64,000 bases of DNA from the NCBI GenBank assembly GCA_947500035.1, contig CANMQP010000005.1:620001-684000 (forward strand), given 5' to 3'. Positions within the stretch are counted from its first letter, which is position 1, and each line of letters begins with the position of its first letter. The notes under the pieces were generated by a model. That model had not been told where the DNA came from, made no database searches, and saw only the letters and a program-made list of their open reading frames with translations. Source of the stretch: an uncultured Kiloniellaceae bacterium (lineage in GTDB: Bacteria > Pseudomonadota > Alphaproteobacteria > Kiloniellales > Kiloniellaceae). Position numbers and translations under genes: made by a program. Shown in pieces: positions 42,142 to 50,879 of this stretch.

Positions 42142-42726
42142 CTAGTCAGCATTGGCGACGGAGATTTCGATGGCTTCGACCCAGGCAGCGATCCGGTTTT
42201 GGTTCACACCGAAATCCTTACGTCCGTAAACTGCCCGACCATAGATCGCGAAGGTAGAGGTTCCTTCGCCGGACTCAATAACGCGGACCGTGATCAGATC
42301 CGGAAACTTCAGGTGGCGAGTGGTTGCAATGTAATTCCATTGCATCGCTGGTTCGGCGGCCGCAGCTTCAGAATCGGAAGCCTGAGCTAATGCGGGCCGC
42401 TCCCGATCGTCCGGGCGCACACCTTCCGTGGCTTCAACGATCCGACGGACAATCGGGGCGAGTTGAGTTGCGGGAATTTCATAGCGCGGACTCTCCCGGT
42501 CAAAGGCTCTTTTTTCGCAAAGCCCCTCCGGACAGAGAAGAAAACTGTTTGGCTTATCGCGCGGTTCAAGTGTCGCGAAGTCTATACGCTCCAGGGGTGG
42601 AGCTCCGAATAACACAGCCCAAGTGTTTTCACGGCCGATAATGGCCATCACAATTGCCAGTGCGAGAACCGCGGCCGCCAGAATACCGAGCAGCCATTTG
42701 AGGCCGATTACGAGAATGTTGATCAT
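42142..42726 (-). CDS. DUF1499 family membrane-anchored protein (194 aa)
   Basis: N-terminal transmembrane anchor (about residues 6-30, LKWLLGILAAAVLALAIVMAII), then a domain with the DUF1499 hallmark NSFLLCPEGLCEKRAF (about residues 58-73, two Cys spaced by five) and RVIESGEGTSTFAIYGRAVYGRKDFGVNQNRIAAWVEAI at the C-terminus. A 40-residue acidic/Ala-rich insertion (about 105-130) is unusual. The start ATG at 42726 has AAGGA at 5 bp. Function unknown. Confidence 0.87.
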   Translation of the reverse strand: MINILVIGLKWLLGILAAAVLALAIVMAIIGRENTWAVLFGAPPLERIDFATLEPRDKPNSFLLCPEGLCEKRAFDRESPRYEIPATQLAPIVRRIVEATEGVRPDDRERPALAQASDSEAAAAEPAMQWNYIATTRHLKFPDLITVRVIESGEGTSTFAIYGRAVYGRKDFGVNQNRIAAWVEAIEISVANAD

Positions 42727-43185
42727 CTGTCCTTGTTCGCCGTCGGGTCTATTCAGCGTCGTCGTATTCTGCCGAATGCGGTTATTTTGATGGTTTACAG
42801 CAGGCTCGCACCGCTCGCGCAAGCCCGAAGCCGTGGGCTCCGGGTTCGCGAATATGACGAGAATGGCACGAAACTCCTTATTCCATTGATTTTATTTAGA
42901 AAATTTCGTCTTCTCCCACAAATAATTGTTTGCTTACGAATTATGGTTAAAGCTTCTGAAGCTGTTTGTGTAAGACTCTGGGATGTGTTGAGGTCTATTT
43001 GGATTCCATCAAGAGTATGTAAAGTTTTGCGGCCTTGACGGAAGGGACCTCTATCCAAATCTGGTGTAGGGTGAAGATTGCTGACACGCCGGATCTGGTA
43101 CAGCGCCCTATCTCGTAAAGGACAGTCTGGATGTCAGTTTGAAACTCTCACGCAAACGATATAGCAGCGGCAAGTCAGAGAAGTT
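42727..43185. other. Intergenic region between divergent genes
   Basis: About 460 bases, with a marked AT-rich patch at about 42890-42960. It must hold the promoters of both the DUF1499 gene (minus) and the aspartic-protease gene (plus). No repeats, RNAs or ORFs are supported. Confidence 0.4.
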
Positions 43186-43950
43186 ATGAGCGCACCCCAA
43201 CCCAATCGTCAGGAGGATCAGGAACCGCCACGGCGCGGCCTGTCCGGGTTTGCCATCATCCTTTTGATCGTGCTTGGCGGCGCTCTGGCTCTCTACTACC
43301 TGATCCAAAACTTTCCGGGGGCCCTTTCGAACCAGGATGAGCAGATATCCCTGGTTTATCTCTCGGCACTGGGCCTCGCGATCCTGGTTTCCGCATTCAG
43401 CGTCCGGCGCCTTGGGAAATCCGATCTGGCTCGATATCTGCGTTATGCGGTGCTTTGGAGCGTTATCTTTGTCGTCTTAGCCGGCGGTTACAGCTATCGC
43501 TACGAACTTCAATCCTTTGGACAGCGGATCATGGGCGGCCTCGTGCCGGGCTATGGCAGCGAGACCGGCCCCAATGAAGTCACTTACAGCCGGGCCCGTG
43601 ACGGTCACTTTTACATTGATGCGGAGTCCCGCCGGGTCCCCATTCGCTTCCTTGTCGATACGGGAGCTTCCCTCGTGGTGCTGAGCCCCGGCGATGCGCA
43701 GAGGCTTGGGTTCGATTTGACCAGAGTGACATTCGACCAGATATTCGAGACAGCCAATGGAACCGTCAGAGGTGCCAGCGCCGTATTGAACGAACTCTGG
43801 ATCGGCGACCGCAGGCTCCGAAACGTGCGCGTCTCGATCAACGAAGCCCCGATGTCCAACTCTTTGCTGGGAATGACCTTTCTTCGGCAGCTCGAGAGTT
43901 ACGAGGTTCGCGGTGATCTCCTCTATCTCCGTTGGGCGCCGGGGTCATAG
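43186..43950 (+). CDS. Retropepsin-like aspartic protease, membrane-anchored (254 aa)
   Basis: Two or three hydrophobic spans in residues 15-105 (FAIILLIVLGGALALYYLI; LVYLSALGLAILVSAF), then a single aspartic protease half-domain with the catalytic D158-T-G-A motif (FLVDTGASLVVLS) and LLGMTFLRQL near the end, matching the TIGR02281 (clan AA) group of alphaproteobacteria. These would act as dimers in the periplasm; substrates are unknown. The ATG at 43186 follows GAGAAG. Confidence 0.9.
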   Translation: MSAPQPNRQEDQEPPRRGLSGFAIILLIVLGGALALYYLIQNFPGALSNQDEQISLVYLSALGLAILVSAFSVRRLGKSDLARYLRYAVLWSVIFVVLAGGYSYRYELQSFGQRIMGGLVPGYGSETGPNEVTYSRARDGHFYIDAESRRVPIRFLVDTGASLVVLSPGDAQRLGFDLTRVTFDQIFETANGTVRGASAVLNELWIGDRRLRNVRVSINEAPMSNSLLGMTFLRQLESYEVRGDLLYLRWAPGS

Positions 43951-44062
43951 TCTGTTTGGGGCGCTTAGTATCGCCTGCCTGGGCCGGGATCCCTCGAAAA
44001 AGTCGGCCTCTCCCGCCAAAGAGCGCTATACTGAACTCAAAAGACAGAGGTGGGAGGACGTC

Positions 44063-44362
44063 ATGTGTCACATTTTTGCCGGACAGGATCCTGAAAGCTA
44101 CGCCTGTCAGACCCGCTCGATGCGACTGAACGGCCAGAGTACGAGTATTCGTCTGGAAGAGACCTTTTGGGTGCTCCTGGAAGAAATCGCTGCGTCCCAA
44201 GACATGACCGTGCCGAAGTTTGTCTCGACGCTCCATGATGAAGTCCTGGAGATTCACGGCGAAGTCAGGAACTTTACATCGCTGTTGCGCTGCGCCTGCA
44301 CCGTTTATCTGGACAAGGTGAAAGCCGAAAGCCCCGGCAGTGTCGATAGCGCTGCCGCGTAG
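44063..44362 (+). CDS. Ribbon-helix-helix protein (99 aa)
   Basis: A GGGAGGA ribosome site lies 4 bp before the ATG at 44063. The segment TRSMRLNGQSTSIRLEETFWVLLEEIAASQDMTVPKFVSTLHDEV matches the RHH_4 family (beta strand with basic residues, then two helices), and two cysteines follow. Such small proteins bind DNA as dimers; the target is unknown. The open frame from 43913 overlaps the protease gene and is rejected as start. Confidence 0.87.
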   Translation: MCHIFAGQDPESYACQTRSMRLNGQSTSIRLEETFWVLLEEIAASQDMTVPKFVSTLHDEVLEIHGEVRNFTSLLRCACTVYLDKVKAESPGSVDSAAA

Positions 44363-44429
44363 TATCCGGATAACACCCGACAAGCCCCCTGCCCGGTTAG
44401 ACTTCCTGTAACTAAGCGGCGCGGATCTT

Positions 44430-44461
44430 ACTTCGGATCCCCACGCACAGAAGTCCGAAGT
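44430..44461. repeat. Hairpin downstream of the RHH gene
   Basis: Arms ACTTCGGA (44430-44437) and TCCGAAGT (44454-44461) with a 16-nt loop, no T-tract. It may be a weak terminator or mRNA end stabiliser. Confidence 0.35.
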
Positions 44462-44533
44462 GCTTGGCGAATCTGGTAACTCCGCGCCCTGACACTGCCC
44501 GCGCTATGGCCGGGTGAGACAGGGAAGCATACG

Positions 44534-44929
44534 ATGGCGAAAGCAATTCATTCGATGATTCGTGTCCTTGATGAGGCGCGTTCAGTCGATTTTTATCAGC
44601 AGGCCTTCGGACTGAAGGTTGCCGATCGTTATGAGTTCGATGGCTTTACACTCGTCTACCTGCGTAACGACGCGGCAGATTTCGAGCTGGAACTGACCAT
44701 CAATCACAGTCAAAGCGAAGCTTATCAACACGGTGATGGCTACGGCCATATCGCCTTTGCCGTTGAGGACCTGGAGGCGGAACACAAGCGTTTCGCCGCG
44801 TCCGGTCTCGCCCCAAAAGACGTGGTTGAATTCGAGCGGGATGGCGCTCTGATGGCGAAGTTCTTCTTCGTACAGGATCCGGACGGTTACAAAATCGAGG
44901 TCCTTCAACAGCATGGCCGCTATCGCTAG
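44534..44929 (+). CDS. gloA: Lactoylglutathione lyase-like VOC protein (131 aa)
   Basis: A VOC protein of glyoxalase I length with the family residues: HSMIRVLDEARSVDFYQQAFGLKVADR at the start (metal-binding His at 6), the glutathione-type segment LELTINH, GYGHIAFAVEDLE (second His) and FFVQDPDGYKIEVLQ (Glu). It would isomerise the methylglyoxal-glutathione hemithioacetal to S-lactoylglutathione, detoxifying methylglyoxal. The ribosome site AGGGAAG lies 7 bp before the ATG. Confidence 0.88.
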   Translation: MAKAIHSMIRVLDEARSVDFYQQAFGLKVADRYEFDGFTLVYLRNDAADFELELTINHSQSEAYQHGDGYGHIAFAVEDLEAEHKRFAASGLAPKDVVEFERDGALMAKFFFVQDPDGYKIEVLQQHGRYR

Positions 44930-45022
44930 CGCCCTCGAATTCCCTGATGAAGGTCATTTAATGGGCCTGACAAAGCAATAAAAAATCGAAAAATACCGAC
45001 ATTTCCTTGGGAGGAAAAATCA

Positions 45023-45571
45023 ATGAAAACAGCAGATAAAAGGCCAAAACTGTCACGCCGCGGGTTTCTCGCGGCGTCCGGTGGAGCGGCTGTAGGCGTC
45101 GCGCTGGTCACCTCGGCTGGCGTCGTGTCTTCACCGACAGGCGCCTGGGCCATGGAGGTCACGGCGCTCAAGCCTGAGACCATGGCGACTCTGATCCAAT
45201 TCGCCCGCGACATCTATCCTCATGACCAGATCGCCGACCGCTATTACGCAAAGGCTGTCAAAGGTCACGAGGAACAAGCCGCAAAGGACGAAGCGCACAA
45301 AGCAATCATCGAAGAGGGTATCGCGGAGCTCGACAGGCTCGCGGCGGAGGCCGGTTCAACTGACGGCTACCGTGGCCTCGGCTGGGAAGCCGACCGGACC
45401 GCGATCCTGCACAGCATCTCCACCACGCCCTTTTTCCAGACGATCCGGGGGAACCTGGTGGTCAGTCTCTACAATCAAAAAGAGATCTGGCCGCTCTTCG
45501 GGTTCGAGGGCGAGTCCGCCGATAAGGGTGGGTACATCACCCGTGGCTTCGACGATATCGACTGGATTTAA
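45023..45571 (+). CDS. Tat-exported small subunit of a GMC dehydrogenase (gluconate 2-dehydrogenase subunit 3-like)
   Basis: Twin-arginine signal SRRGFLAAS (R12, R13) followed by a hydrophobic stretch and an AxA-type site near GAWA. The mature helical domain (TLIQFARDIYPHDQIADRYYAKAVKG and PFFQTIRGNLVVSLYNQKEIWPLFGFEG) fits the gluconate 2-dehydrogenase subunit 3 family. It probably carries the folded flavoprotein encoded next out through Tat. A GGGAGGA site lies 9 bp before the ATG; 36 bp separate the two genes. Confidence 0.87.
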   Translation: MKTADKRPKLSRRGFLAASGGAAVGVALVTSAGVVSSPTGAWAMEVTALKPETMATLIQFARDIYPHDQIADRYYAKAVKGHEEQAAKDEAHKAIIEEGIAELDRLAAEAGSTDGYRGLGWEADRTAILHSISTTPFFQTIRGNLVVSLYNQKEIWPLFGFEGESADKGGYITRGFDDIDWI

Positions 45572-45607
45572 GGCGCAGCGCGCCATGACGGAGGTGGAAA
45601 AAAGACG

Positions 45608-47179
45608 ATGACTGCGCCTTATGAACTAAATGATGACTCTGTTGTTGTGGTAATCGGCTCGGGGGCCGGAGGTGGAACCCTTGGCAATGAACTGGCACAG
45701 AAGGGTGTCGATGTCGTGATACTCGAAGCCGGTGGCCGGCACGAGTACGACGCCTTTACCAATGATGAATGGGCGAGCTTCGGACAGTTGGCCTGGCTCG
45801 ACAACCGAACGACCTCGGGCTCCTGGCTCGTGGCCCGGGATTTTCCCAATCTGCCCGCCTGGATCGTGAAGGCGGTTGGCGGTTCGACGACTCACTGGGC
45901 CGGCGCTTCGCTGCGGTTTCAAGAGCATGAATTCAAGGTCCGCACGACCTACGGCGAGATTGCAAGGGCCAATCTGCTCGACTGGCCGATTACGCTTCAG
46001 GAGATGGAGCCTTACTACGCCAAGGCCGAAGACAAGATGGGCGTGACCCGCACCAACGGAATCCCCGGGTTGCCGGGAAACAACAACTTCAAGGTCATGA
46101 AAGCCGGCGCAGACAAACTCGGGTACAAGGACTGCCACACCGGCCGCATGGCGATTAACTCGCAGAACCGGGACGGCCGCAACTATTGCCAGCAATCCGG
46201 TTTCTGTTTCCAGGGCTGTAAGTTCGGGGCCAAGTGGTCCACACTCTATACAGAAATCCCCAAGGGCGAGGCGACGGGCAAGCTCGAGGTCCGCTCCAAT
46301 GCCCATGTGCTCCAGATTGAGCACGATGACGGCGGTAAGGTCACCGGTGTCGTCTATGCGGATGCTGAAGGCAATCAGCAGCGGCAGAAGGCCCGTGCCG
46401 TCTGTGTTGCCGGAAACTCCATTGAGAGTCCCCGCCTGCTGCTCAACTCCGCCTCGTCTAAATATCCGGATGGGCTGGCCAATTCCTCGGGACAGGTTGG
46501 AAAGAACTACATGCGGCATATGACCGGATCGGTCTACGCGCTATTCGACCGGCCCGTGAACATGTACCGCGGCACAACCATGGCCGGGATTATCCAGGAC
46601 GAGTCCCGTCACGATACCTCGCGCGGATTTGCCGGCGGCTATGAAATGGAAACGCTCTCTCTTGGCCTGCCGTTTATGGCGGCCTTCCTTCAGCCGGGTG
46701 CCTGGGGCCGTTCCTTTACAACGGCGCTCGACGCCTACGATCACATGGCCGGAATGTGGCTGGTGGGCGAAGACATGCCTCAGGAGAGTAACGCAGTCTC
46801 CTTGCACGGCGAGATCAAGGATCAGCATGGCCTGCCGGTGCCGAACGTGCACTTCGACGATCACCCGAACGATATCGCGATGCGGGAGCACGCCTATCGG
46901 CAGGGGGCGGCTGTCTATGATGCCGTCGGTGCGACGCGGACTTTCCCGACACCACCCTACCCTTCAACCCACAATCTCGGGACTAATCGCATGAGTGCGA
47001 AAGCCTCGGACGGTGTGGTCAATGGGCATGGTCAAAGCCATGACATCCAAAACCTTTTCGTCTCGGATGGCAGCCAGTTCACAACCGGCGGCGCGGAAAA
47101 CCCGACCCTGACGATTGTCGCGCTGGCGATACGGCAGGCAGACTTCATCGCGGATCAAATGTCCAAAGGCGTTCTGTAA
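45608..47179 (+). CDS. GMC-type flavoprotein oxidoreductase (523 aa)
   Basis: FAD-binding Rossmann motif VVVIGSGAGGG (G17-G23) and ILEAGGRHEY; GGSTTHWAG is the GMC FAD loop; the C-terminal PSTHNLGTNRM carries the catalytic-type His and is followed by GGAENPTLTIVALAIRQADFI, the final FAD contact. It has no own signal, consistent with hitch-hiking export with the Tat subunit. Three-subunit relatives (gluconate, sorbitol or fructose dehydrogenases) also use a cytochrome c subunit, which is absent here; electrons may go to a partner encoded elsewhere. Confidence 0.92.
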   Translation: MTAPYELNDDSVVVVIGSGAGGGTLGNELAQKGVDVVILEAGGRHEYDAFTNDEWASFGQLAWLDNRTTSGSWLVARDFPNLPAWIVKAVGGSTTHWAGASLRFQEHEFKVRTTYGEIARANLLDWPITLQEMEPYYAKAEDKMGVTRTNGIPGLPGNNNFKVMKAGADKLGYKDCHTGRMAINSQNRDGRNYCQQSGFCFQGCKFGAKWSTLYTEIPKGEATGKLEVRSNAHVLQIEHDDGGKVTGVVYADAEGNQQRQKARAVCVAGNSIESPRLLLNSASSKYPDGLANSSGQVGKNYMRHMTGSVYALFDRPVNMYRGTTMAGIIQDESRHDTSRGFAGGYEMETLSLGLPFMAAFLQPGAWGRSFTTALDAYDHMAGMWLVGEDMPQESNAVSLHGEIKDQHGLPVPNVHFDDHPNDIAMREHAYRQGAAVYDAVGATRTFPTPPYPSTHNLGTNRMSAKASDGVVNGHGQSHDIQNLFVSDGSQFTTGGAENPTLTIVALAIRQADFIADQMSKGVL

Positions 47180-47213
47180 ACGCCTCGCAAATGATTGCTC
47201 GAAGAGTGAGAAC

Positions 47214-47252
47214 AGCGGAGCCGGTTCCATAAGCGAGCCGGCCCGCTTCTTT
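47214..47252 (+). terminator. Rho-independent terminator after the GMC gene
   Basis: AGCGG-(A)-GCCGG (47214-47224) pairs with CCGGC-CCGCT (47238-47247): ten base pairs with one bulged A, followed by TCTTTTATT. It ends the dehydrogenase operon. The remaining gap to 47530 shows no gene; it must hold the promoter of the sulfotransferase cassette. Confidence 0.8.
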
Positions 47253-47530
47253 TATTCGTCCACCCGATCACGCTGTTCAGGGACGCCGTTTGGGAAGATT
47301 TCAGAGTTTAATTTGAACCCTTTGGGCCGATAGTCCGACTAACAAAGGCGTCGACGTTTAACGAGAAGAGACATCCTTCCGGACACAAATCGGTCACAGA
47401 ATTCAGCTATATCTTGGTTGAAAATGACTCTTACTGATATCATCATCGGGAAGAGTCCGGCCATGGGGATTTGGTCGTTTCTTGAGAATTAAAACATCGG
47501 CGCACATAGGCTTCATCGTGGAAGACAGTA

Positions 47531-48844
47531 ATGAACTTTGTGCAGCGCGTCGGTGCTTTTTATTTATTTGCAGTACTATTTGTCGCTTGGGGTGTGGCGA
47601 TCGGCAAATACGAAGTCTTTCCTTATAGTATACTTAAAGACGTCCAGGATTTCTTGGCCGGCGACCCGACCGAAGACACAGACGTATTCAGCAAGCTTAG
47701 AAATGATTTTGATATCGCTCCTGAGCGTCAGTTGCACAGGATCGTGCCCACCCCTGGCCGCAACTACGCGGAATTGCCCATCGAAGGCTTGAGAGAGCGG
47801 CGCGACCTGCCGCGGGTTTTTATCAAAGAAGGCCAGGATCCCGGCTTCCGGGTCCTTTTTGGTGCCTTTGACTTCGAGGATAATTTCTGGGGCGCAATCC
47901 TGTTGGACGAAAAGGGTGAGATCCGGCATCGCTGGAAACTCAGCACGGAAGACCAGCCGGCGAACGTAGCGCCTGACGTCCTCAAGAATCTCTACGGCGT
48001 CTCGATCCTGCCCGATGCCTCGGTGATCTTCACCATGCAGGAAAGAGGCGGCGCAATCGTCAAAGTCGACGCCTGCAGCCGGCCGCTCTGGGCGCTTGAG
48101 GGACAGTACCACCACACGATTTCACTGACCGATCAGAATACTTTCTGGACCTACGGCGGCGACCAGAAGGCTTTTGACCATCTGCTGCACGAAGTCGATG
48201 TCGAGAGCGGAAAAATCCTGCGGACCATCGATATGAAGGATGTCCGGCTGAAAAATACCGATACACACATCTTCGATCTTCAAGTGAAGAAAGGCGTCGC
48301 CGACGCGGTTCACGGAAACGATATTGAAGCCCTCACCGTGGAGCGGGCAGCCGCCTTCCCCGGGTTTGAAGCGGGCGATCTGCTGCTCTCATTCCGGACC
48401 ACCAACCTGGTTTTCGTGCTGGATCCGCAAAGTCTGGAGGTCAAGTGGTGGCGGGTCGGTCCCTGGGACCGGCAGCACGATCCGGACTGGAACGCGGATG
48501 GCAGGATTTCGGTCTTCAGCAATAACGAACGGGGCGTCGGCAAACATTCAAAGATCGTCGCCATTGACCCCAAAACCTATGCCACTGAGATTTTGCTCGA
48601 CGGCGCAGACTACAATTTCCGCTCGACCTTCAATGGGATGCACCAGGTCACGGACCATGGCTCGTTGCTCATAAGCAGTGGCCTCCAGGGCCGGCTCTTT
48701 GAGGTGGACCGGAATGGCGAGGTCATTTTCGATTTTATCAACAGCTATTCCTGGGAGCACGACAGGGCCTTGCGCGTCGCGGAAGCCCGCTACCTGGAAA
48801 GTGATTTTTTCAGCTTAGGAGGACTACCGAAATGCGAAAACTAA
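47531..48844 (+). CDS. Arylsulfotransferase (ASST)-like membrane-anchored beta-propeller protein (437 aa)
   Basis: N-terminal signal anchor (about residues 6-25, FYLFAVLFVAWGVAIG), then a repeated beta-strand domain typical of the six-bladed ASST propeller: blades end in patterns like GAILLDEKGEIRHRWKL, GVSILPDASVIFTMQERGGAIVKVD and FVLDPQSLEVKWWRVGPWD. QYHH (H194/H195) and WDRQHDPDW (H316) are histidines at sites comparable to the active-site His cluster of ASST, which passes sulfate between phenols without PAPS. It is shorter and more divergent than E. coli AssT (about 600). First gene of a tightly overlapping four-gene cassette. Confidence 0.8.
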   Translation: MNFVQRVGAFYLFAVLFVAWGVAIGKYEVFPYSILKDVQDFLAGDPTEDTDVFSKLRNDFDIAPERQLHRIVPTPGRNYAELPIEGLRERRDLPRVFIKEGQDPGFRVLFGAFDFEDNFWGAILLDEKGEIRHRWKLSTEDQPANVAPDVLKNLYGVSILPDASVIFTMQERGGAIVKVDACSRPLWALEGQYHHTISLTDQNTFWTYGGDQKAFDHLLHEVDVESGKILRTIDMKDVRLKNTDTHIFDLQVKKGVADAVHGNDIEALTVERAAAFPGFEAGDLLLSFRTTNLVFVLDPQSLEVKWWRVGPWDRQHDPDWNADGRISVFSNNERGVGKHSKIVAIDPKTYATEILLDGADYNFRSTFNGMHQVTDHGSLLISSGLQGRLFEVDRNGEVIFDFINSYSWEHDRALRVAEARYLESDFFSLGGLPKCEN

Positions 48845-49056
48845 TTGCCTTTCTGATTTGCGGCATCGTCCTGGTGAGCGCAGGCTCTGCGCAAGCTTAC
48901 GTCGGCCCCGGTCTCGGGTTGGGTGCAATCGGCGCGGTTCTCGGGGTCGTGCTGTCGGTGATCTTGGCCCTCTTCGCAATCTTCTGGTACCCCTTGAAGC
49001 GCATGTTCAAAAAGAAAGCCCCGCCGCCGCCCGGTAAAACAGAGAAAGAGGCGTGA
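48832..49056 (+). CDS. Small Gly-rich membrane protein with signal peptide (74 aa)
   Basis: Signal peptide MRKLIAFLICGIVLVSAGSAQA, then a glycine-zipper span (YVGPGLGLGAIGAVLGVVL...LALFAIFWYPL) and a basic/proline tail (KRMFKKKAPPPPGKTEKEA). AGGAGGA (48818-48824) lies 7 bases before the ATG inside the end of the ASST-like gene, and the two genes overlap by 13 bases. It follows a pattern of small membrane proteins I associate with polysaccharide and sulfotransferase loci (not verified). Likely co-translated with the cassette. Confidence 0.78.
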   Translation: MRKLIAFLICGIVLVSAGSAQAYVGPGLGLGAIGAVLGVVLSVILALFAIFWYPLKRMFKKKAPPPPGKTEKEA

Positions 49057-49430
49057 ATCACCTTCTGGTCGTTCTCGCCAGCTTCATTGCGGTTGAGCTT
49101 TTCGTGCGGCTGCCGGTGATTGACCAGGTGTATCAGCTCTTTGGAACCACCCATAAGGCTGGCCATATTATCACCGCGCGCGCCGTCTCCGACCACTGGA
49201 AGGAGCGGGTCATGCTGCGCTATGCGCGGGAAATCATGCTCAGCAGTATTAAACTGGTGCTGTTTATGACCGGGGTTTTGATGCTTGCGGTCTTACCTGC
49301 ATTTCTGGTTCAGCTCTTTATCGATCCAGGCCTCTCCATCGAGGCGCTTTTCTCGAGCTGGACCGCCATCGGTGTCTCGCTGGTGGCGGCGACGTTCTAC
49401 TACGTGGCGAGGGCGCGCTTTGCCCGATAG
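49053..49430 (+). CDS. Membrane protein of the sulfotransferase cassette (125 aa)
   Basis: The start is GTG at 49053, overlapping the previous stop (GTGA). Spans at about residues 2-18, 65-88 and 97-119 (IKLVLFMTGVLMLAVLPAFLVQLFI; WTAIGVSLVAATFYYVA), with a hydrophilic loop between the first two (FGTTHKAGHIITARAVSDHWKERVMLRYAREIML). No enzyme motif is seen. Its position between two sulfotransferase-type genes suggests a membrane partner or scaffold for them (inference). Confidence 0.75.
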   Translation: MNHLLVVLASFIAVELFVRLPVIDQVYQLFGTTHKAGHIITARAVSDHWKERVMLRYAREIMLSSIKLVLFMTGVLMLAVLPAFLVQLFIDPGLSIEALFSSWTAIGVSLVAATFYYVARARFAR

Positions 49431-50466
49431 CGATTACGGAACGACGTCGAAACTGCTTCACCGGCTCGCGCTGGCGGCGCCCTTTGTTGCACAAGCGTCC
49501 CACGACCTCGAAAGCATGCTGAACCGGCAGGCCGTGGCCCCGGAAAGTGGTGAACACGTCTTTGTCGCTGGGCTCGCAAGGGCGGGTACGACAGTTCTCA
49601 TGCGCAGCCTCTATCAGTCGGGTCAGTTCCGCTCCCTCACTTACCGGGATATGCCGTTTGTCCTAATGCCCAAAACCTGGTCCGGCATATCCTCTCTGTT
49701 TCGCAGGCATAAAGCGGAAGAGGAACGCGCCCACGGCGACCGTGTCATGGTGAATTTCGACAGCCCTGAAGCCTTTGAGGAAGTCTTCTGGCGCAGTTTT
49801 TGCGGTCCCGACTACATTTACGGTGATGCGCTGCGGCCTCATCAGCCAGACGAAGATACGATAAATGAGTTTCGCCGTTTCGTGCGTAATGTCCTGACAA
49901 CCGACCAAAGTCGGCAGCAGACACGCTATCTTTCCAAAAATAACAATAACTTGCTACGACTCTCCGCGATTGCCGACGCTTTCCCGGAAGCCGCAATCTT
50001 CATTCCCTTCCGCGAGCCGCTTCAGCACGCGCTGTCTCTCCAAAAACAGCACGCGCTCTTCCTGAAGACCCATGCCGGCGACAGCTTTACCCTCGACTAC
50101 ATGAACTGGCTCGGTCATCACGAATTCGGCGGCAATCATCGTCCCTTCCGTTTTGCTGAGAGCGGCCTGGCGCTGGACGACTATGGGCCGGATCGCTTGG
50201 AGTATTGGCTGGGCTGTTGGGCGGACTGCTACGCCTATGTTCTGAATAATCTGCCCAAGACCGCGCGCCTCATCTCCTATGAAGGCCTGTGTGCGCGGGA
50301 CGACCGCGAAAGGCTGCGTCTGCATGAACATGCCGGGACTCTGGCGGATAGCGGCACGGCTGGGTTTGAGTTCGCGCAGGCCAGGCCCTATTCGGCGCCC
50401 GAAGTGGCAGCAAAGGTCAAAGCGCGGGCTTATGAGGTCTATGCAGCTCTGCAGAGCGCCTACTAG
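49420..50466 (+). CDS. PAPS-type sulfotransferase family protein (348 aa)
   Basis: The 5'-phosphosulfate loop GLARAGT (residues 51-57, in FVAGLARAGTTVLMRSL) and the 3'-phosphate segment RYLSKNNNNLLRLSAIADAF...FREPLQHALS (R198 and S206) match PAPS-dependent sulfotransferases, which move sulfate from PAPS to hydroxyls of glycans, lipids or small molecules. The frame is open from 49285, but that part overlaps the previous gene and is Ser/Arg-rich; the TTG at 49420, overlapping the previous stop, is a likely start. Last gene of the cassette. Confidence 0.85.
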   Translation: MPDSDYGTTSKLLHRLALAAPFVAQASHDLESMLNRQAVAPESGEHVFVAGLARAGTTVLMRSLYQSGQFRSLTYRDMPFVLMPKTWSGISSLFRRHKAEEERAHGDRVMVNFDSPEAFEEVFWRSFCGPDYIYGDALRPHQPDEDTINEFRRFVRNVLTTDQSRQQTRYLSKNNNNLLRLSAIADAFPEAAIFIPFREPLQHALSLQKQHALFLKTHAGDSFTLDYMNWLGHHEFGGNHRPFRFAESGLALDDYGPDRLEYWLGCWADCYAYVLNNLPKTARLISYEGLCARDDRERLRLHEHAGTLADSGTAGFEFAQARPYSAPEVAAKVKARAYEVYAALQSAY

Positions 50467-50491
50467 AGCCTATTCCGATTTTTCGAGAGAA

Positions 50492-50567
50492 TGGTGAGCC
50501 CGACAGGATTCGAACCTGTGACCCGCTGATTAAAAGTCAGCTGCTCTACCAACTGAGCTACGGGCCC
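50492..50567 (-). tRNA. tRNA-Lys(TTT)
   Basis: 76-nt tRNA with encoded CCA (50492-50494). Acceptor GGGCCCG (50567-50561) pairs with CGGGCTC. The anticodon loop CTTTTAA gives TTT, and the T arm contains GTTCGAATC. It sits between the sulfotransferase cassette and coaD. Confidence 0.97.
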
Positions 50568-50595
50568 ACACTGCTCAACGAGCGTGAGCGGGCGC

Positions 50596-50624
50596 ACCAT
50601 AGGGCCGCGATAGGATTCGGTCAA
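50596..50624 (-). promoter_or_regulatory. tRNA-Lys promoter
   Basis: On the minus strand TTGACC (50624-50619), 17-bp spacer, TATGGT (50601-50596), then a GC-rich discriminator GCGCCCGC. Spacing to the tRNA 5' end is about 29 bp. Confidence 0.6.
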
Positions 50625-50879
50625 CCTCGAGATTCGTGGATTTTTACCTGGAACCAAGATTTTTCTGTCCAGGCGCTAACCGGCTTCACCAAACGGTAAA
50701 TAGCGTAAGGATTCCCGTCGCTTATTACGGGCAAGGAGAGCCTTGGCGCGATTCCCATACGATCGGGCATCGGTGGAGCTTGATCCGGTGAGCCGGAATG
50801 CGCGAATGAGCCCGCAACACTCCCCGGCTCGCCCTGTTTCCGATGCGAAGACCAGGGCTGTGGGCGCGCGAATTCCGAA
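50625..50879. other. Gap upstream of tRNA-Lys and downstream of coaD
   Basis: Holds a small hairpin CCCGT-CGCTTATT-ACGGG near 50714-50731 and a frame antisense to coaD. No gene supported. Confidence 0.4.

Noticed and set aside
49285-49419. N-terminal extension of the sulfotransferase frame
   Set aside because: It overlaps the membrane protein gene by 146 bases and encodes Ser/Arg/Trp-rich sequence; the TTG at 49420 is a better start.
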